A stretch of 45,637 bases of DNA from Bacteroidales bacterium. Its GTDB lineage: Bacteria; Bacteroidota; Bacteroidia; Bacteroidales; M50B96. The notes under the pieces were generated by a model. That model did no database searches. It was not told the origin of the DNA and saw only the letters and a program-made list of their open reading frames with translations. Positions 42,947-45,637 of this stretch are shown here, piece by piece (positions within the stretch are counted from its first letter, which is position 1; each line of letters starts with the position of its first letter). Both the position numbers and the translations under genes were made by a program. The stretch is from NCBI GenBank assembly GCA_021740905.1, contig JAIOYV010000054.1, positions 1-45,637 on the forward strand, read 5' to 3'.

Positions 42947-45346
42947 TTACCCCCTCAACTTTCTCCTCGCCAGCCACCTTGTACTGAAGGTCACAAATGT
43001 AACAACGCTTACCGAACTTAAAGGCATCAGGATGGCGGCCACAATGGGTGAAAGCAAGCCCTGGACAGCAAAATTTAAACCTGCCAGGTTGTAAAGGATG
43101 GAAATAACAAAGCTTGTCTTAACCACTTTCAAAGCGGTTTTCGAGAAATGGATAAAATCGACCAGTTTGTCGAATTGTTTGGCTTCGAGGATGGCATCGC
43201 AGGCCGGGGAAAACTGGTACACATCATCGGCAATGGAAATCCCCACATGGCTCATATTCAAAGCCCCGGCATCGTTCAGGCCATCACCAATCATCAGCAC
43301 ATTACGGTTACCTTGTTTCAGTTTAGCGATATAGTCTAACTTATCGTTGGGAGATTGGTTGAAATGGATGTGGTCTGCACTTCCATATAATTCAGTAAGT
43401 GGCTTGCGCTCGGCATCGTTGTCACCCGAAATGACGTGCAGCGAATAAGCCTTTTTCAGGCTATCAATGACCCTTTCTATCCCTTTTCGGTATTTGTTTT
43501 TTACGGTGAACCTGGCTTTAAATTCGTGATCGATAGAAACATACACTTCAGCGGCAAAAGCATCGTCATCGTCTTTTTCTTTCAGGATAAACTCCCGCGA
43601 TCCCAGCCGTATCATCCGGCCATCGACCATTGCTTTTATCCCTGCCGATGGGATTTCCATAAAATCTCCCACTTCAACAATTTCGGTTTCTGAAAAGAAA
43701 TCGAACACCGCAGCACTTAAGGGATGCGCCGATTGCCTTGCAGTGGAACGGATGGCCACTCTATCTTTTTCGGAAAGAGTGCCTTCTTCCAACTTCACGT
43801 TCTTCGACCTGGAATAGGTGATGGTGCCTGTTTTGTCGAACACAACTGTATCGATCTTTGTGAGCCGCTCTACCACATCGGTGTTTTTCAGATAAAAGCC
43901 CTTATGTCCAAAAATGCGCATAGTCGTTCCAAAGGTGAAGGGCAAGGAAAGCGCAATGGCACAGGGACAGGCCACAATCAACACCGAAGTGAATGCCATG
44001 AGTGCGATGGAAGGATCGAAAATATACCAATAAATAGCCGTAAGCGATGAAATCACCAGAACCAGGATCGTAAAGTTTTTACTGAGCCTGTCGATAATTG
44101 AGTTGATTTTAGATTCCCGTTTTTCCTGGTTGATATGTTGGTTCCACAATTGGGTAAGCTGGCTTTGTGAAACATCTTTCTTTATTTCGATTTCGAGGGC
44201 AGAGCCAATTTGCTTGCCACCCGCAAAAACCACATCCCCCTCCCCTTTCGACAAAGGATTAGATTCGCCTGAAACAAAAGAATAGTCGATGTTTCCGTGG
44301 CCTTTGGCAATGATCCCATCGGTGGGGATCAATTCCTGGTTGCGGATCAGGATCCGGTCGCCTACCTGGAGGTTTTTAAGGGGTGTGCTCACCTCTCCAT
44401 CCTCAGTAATTTTGCTTACCGCTATTGGAAAGTACGATTTGTAGTCCCGATCGAAAGCCAATGCTTGATAGGTTTTGTTCTGGTACCATTTCCCGATCAG
44501 CAAAAAGAAAATAAATCCTGCAAAGGAATCGAGATATCCTGCCCCGGTGCCTGTGACAATTTCAAACAGGCTTTGAAAAAACAAGGCAAAAACACCCAGG
44601 GTAATGGGCATGTCGATGTTGATCATTTTGTGCCGGAGATTCTTAAACGCCGACAGCCAGTATTCGTTGCTGCTATATATCAACACAGGAAGCGACAGCA
44701 GAATATTCACATAACCAAAAAAGTCACGGAAGTTTCTACCTATATCCTCTCCTATCGAAAGATACTCGGGCATACTTAGCAGCATAATATTCCCAAAGGC
44801 AAAACCCGCAATCCCAATCTTTACCAGAAGTTTTTTGTTGCTGGCATCGCCCTGCTTGCCATCCAATTTATCGAGGTTGATCTGTGGAATGTAGTGGATC
44901 GATGCCAATAATTCAACCAACTCGCGTAGGCTTATTTCGTTGTGGTTGAAAGTTACGGAGACCTCTTTTTTCGTAAAATTGACCAGCGAAGACTTGACTC
45001 CCCGGTTCAGTTGGTGCATATTCTCAAGTAGCCAGATGCAACTACTACAGTGGATGGATGGGATAAAGAGCGTGACCTTGGAGATATCGCCTTCCGAAAA
45101 GTCCAACACCTTCTCCATTATTTCGTCGAGATCGAGAAAGGCGTATTTGTTGCCCAGTTCCTGCTTGTCGATCCTTACCCCGGGCGAGTTTTCGATTTCG
45201 TAATACTTAAAAAGCTTATTCTGATTTAAGAGCTGAAAAACCGTTTTGCACCCATGACAACAGAATATTTTGTCCTCCCACACCACGGGATATTTACCAC
45301 AGTCCTCGCCACAATGGATGCATTTGTTGTCAATCGGCTCCGCCAT
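42947..45346 (-). CDS. ccoI: Heavy-metal P-type ATPase, CcoI/FixI-like copper exporter
   Basis: 799 residues. The N-terminal cysteine-rich metal-binding module has C9, C12, C16, C29, C30 and C33 (CIHCGEDC, FCCHGC), typical of CcoI-type ATPases. It is followed by an HMA domain with the pair C100 and C103 (SIHCSSCIWLLE). Membrane helices, the A-domain, the translocation motif C460-P461-C462 (VACPCAIALSLP), phosphorylation site D504 (DKTGTIT) and GDGLNDAGAL are all present. This class exports Cu(I) for assembly of cbb3 oxidase. In many Bacteroidota ccoS and ccoN follow; here the downstream DNA is a convergent antitoxin-like gene, so the oxidase genes are elsewhere or upstream of the window edge. 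Confidence 0.92.
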   Translation of the reverse strand: MAEPIDNKCIHCGEDCGKYPVVWEDKIFCCHGCKTVFQLLNQNKLFKYYEIENSPGVRIDKQELGNKYAFLDLDEIMEKVLDFSEGDISKVTLFIPSIHCSSCIWLLENMHQLNRGVKSSLVNFTKKEVSVTFNHNEISLRELVELLASIHYIPQINLDKLDGKQGDASNKKLLVKIGIAGFAFGNIMLLSMPEYLSIGEDIGRNFRDFFGYVNILLSLPVLIYSSNEYWLSAFKNLRHKMINIDMPITLGVFALFFQSLFEIVTGTGAGYLDSFAGFIFFLLIGKWYQNKTYQALAFDRDYKSYFPIAVSKITEDGEVSTPLKNLQVGDRILIRNQELIPTDGIIAKGHGNIDYSFVSGESNPLSKGEGDVVFAGGKQIGSALEIEIKKDVSQSQLTQLWNQHINQEKRESKINSIIDRLSKNFTILVLVISSLTAIYWYIFDPSIALMAFTSVLIVACPCAIALSLPFTFGTTMRIFGHKGFYLKNTDVVERLTKIDTVVFDKTGTITYSRSKNVKLEEGTLSEKDRVAIRSTARQSAHPLSAAVFDFFSETEIVEVGDFMEIPSAGIKAMVDGRMIRLGSREFILKEKDDDDAFAAEVYVSIDHEFKARFTVKNKYRKGIERVIDSLKKAYSLHVISGDNDAERKPLTELYGSADHIHFNQSPNDKLDYIAKLKQGNRNVLMIGDGLNDAGALNMSHVGISIADDVYQFSPACDAILEAKQFDKLVDFIHFSKTALKVVKTSFVISILYNLAGLNFAVQGLLSPIVAAILMPLSSVSVVTFVTFSTRWLARRKLRG

Positions 45347-45472
45347 TCAAGATTAATTTTGTGCAAAGAAAAGGAAAATCTATCACCACTCAAGGCACCT
45401 GACTAACTCTTCAGCAAGAAAAGAATGTTATTATGAAATACGGAATGAACCTACAGAATAACATGAATTATA

Positions 45473-45499
45473 TTGTCCTGACCGATCGGTCTATATTTG
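45473..45499 (+). promoter_or_regulatory. Promoter with embedded TetR-like palindromic operator
   Basis: TTG (45473-45475) and TATATTTG (45492-45499, a TAnnTTTG match) are separated by 16 bp that contain the perfect 12-bp palindrome GACCGATCGGTC (45480-45491). GACCG-N2-CGGTC is the usual form of TetR-family operators. A repressor there would block RNA polymerase directly. The promoter points right, towards a gene outside the window; the sequence 45500-45637 has no ORF longer than about 22 codons in that direction, so the start lies beyond the edge or the leader is long. The rest of 45347-45470 shows nothing further. Confidence 0.55.
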
Positions 45500-45637
45500 T
45501 CAGCTATTCCTTATGAATTTAACTTTTGCCCTAACAGCCTGACAGCAAAGCCTTATAGTGAGCACCCTAAAAAACAATCTTCGCGCTATTTTTAAGGGAT
45601 TTGAGGCGGCATCTCAGGTTTTTTGATACAAATTGCG

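Overview
The window looks like a chromosomal segment of a Bacteroidota bacterium, probably a free-living Bacteroidales or Marinilabiliales relative. The evidence is the block rpmB-rpmG-DUF4295-ftsY-rimO, a type IX secretion (T9SS) type B cargo protein, a FISUMP-domain protein, a CcoI-type copper ATPase, and repeated matches to the Bacteroidota -7 promoter element TAnnTTTG. No rRNA, tRNA or CRISPR array was seen.

Layout. (1) Positions 1-2670 are an accessory remnant: a partial gene, a RecA/RadA-like ATPase, a small membrane coiled-coil protein, and a tyrosine recombinase that has lost its 5' part and carries stops and a frameshift. (2) Positions 3118-12550 form an ion-homeostasis locus. A sigma-54-type response regulator is followed by a tight run of genes: a histidine kinase, a kinase-less paralogue of its sensor half, a TrkH-type channel subunit, a KtrB-like channel subunit, a KtrA-like RCK protein and a cation/proton antiporter. 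A sigma-54-like site precedes the kinase gene. This is the most interesting system here. (3) An IS1-family element (about 12599-13443, flanked by 6-bp direct repeats) sits just behind the antiporter. Beyond it is a small low-GC accessory patch with three small ORFs, an intact Xer-like recombinase, and a 9-bp inverted repeat with a 7-bp spacer that resembles a tyrosine-recombinase core site. (4) Positions 15636-31039 are mostly housekeeping: a TPR protein, gyrA, clpC, a lipoprotein, rimO, ftsY, DUF4295, L33, L28, a YitT-family protein, and a three-gene overlapping operon containing cinA. (5) Positions 31267-42370 hold envelope and secreted functions: a PCMD-like secreted protein, a Ste24-type M48 protease, a large VWA membrane protein, fabG, a lipoprotein, a T9SS type B cargo and a FISUMP protein. 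(6) Positions 42656-45637 hold an orphan antitoxin-like gene with its own palindrome and promoter, a CcoI-like P-type ATPase, and a TetR-like palindrome exactly inside a promoter that fires out of the window.

How the genes fit together. In region 2 the kinase and regulator probably sense an envelope or ionic signal and drive K+ uptake (two channel subunits with one RCK gate) and Na+ or H+ exchange. The sensor-only paralogue is well placed to modulate the kinase. Family assignments come from motif recognition by eye; no database search was run.
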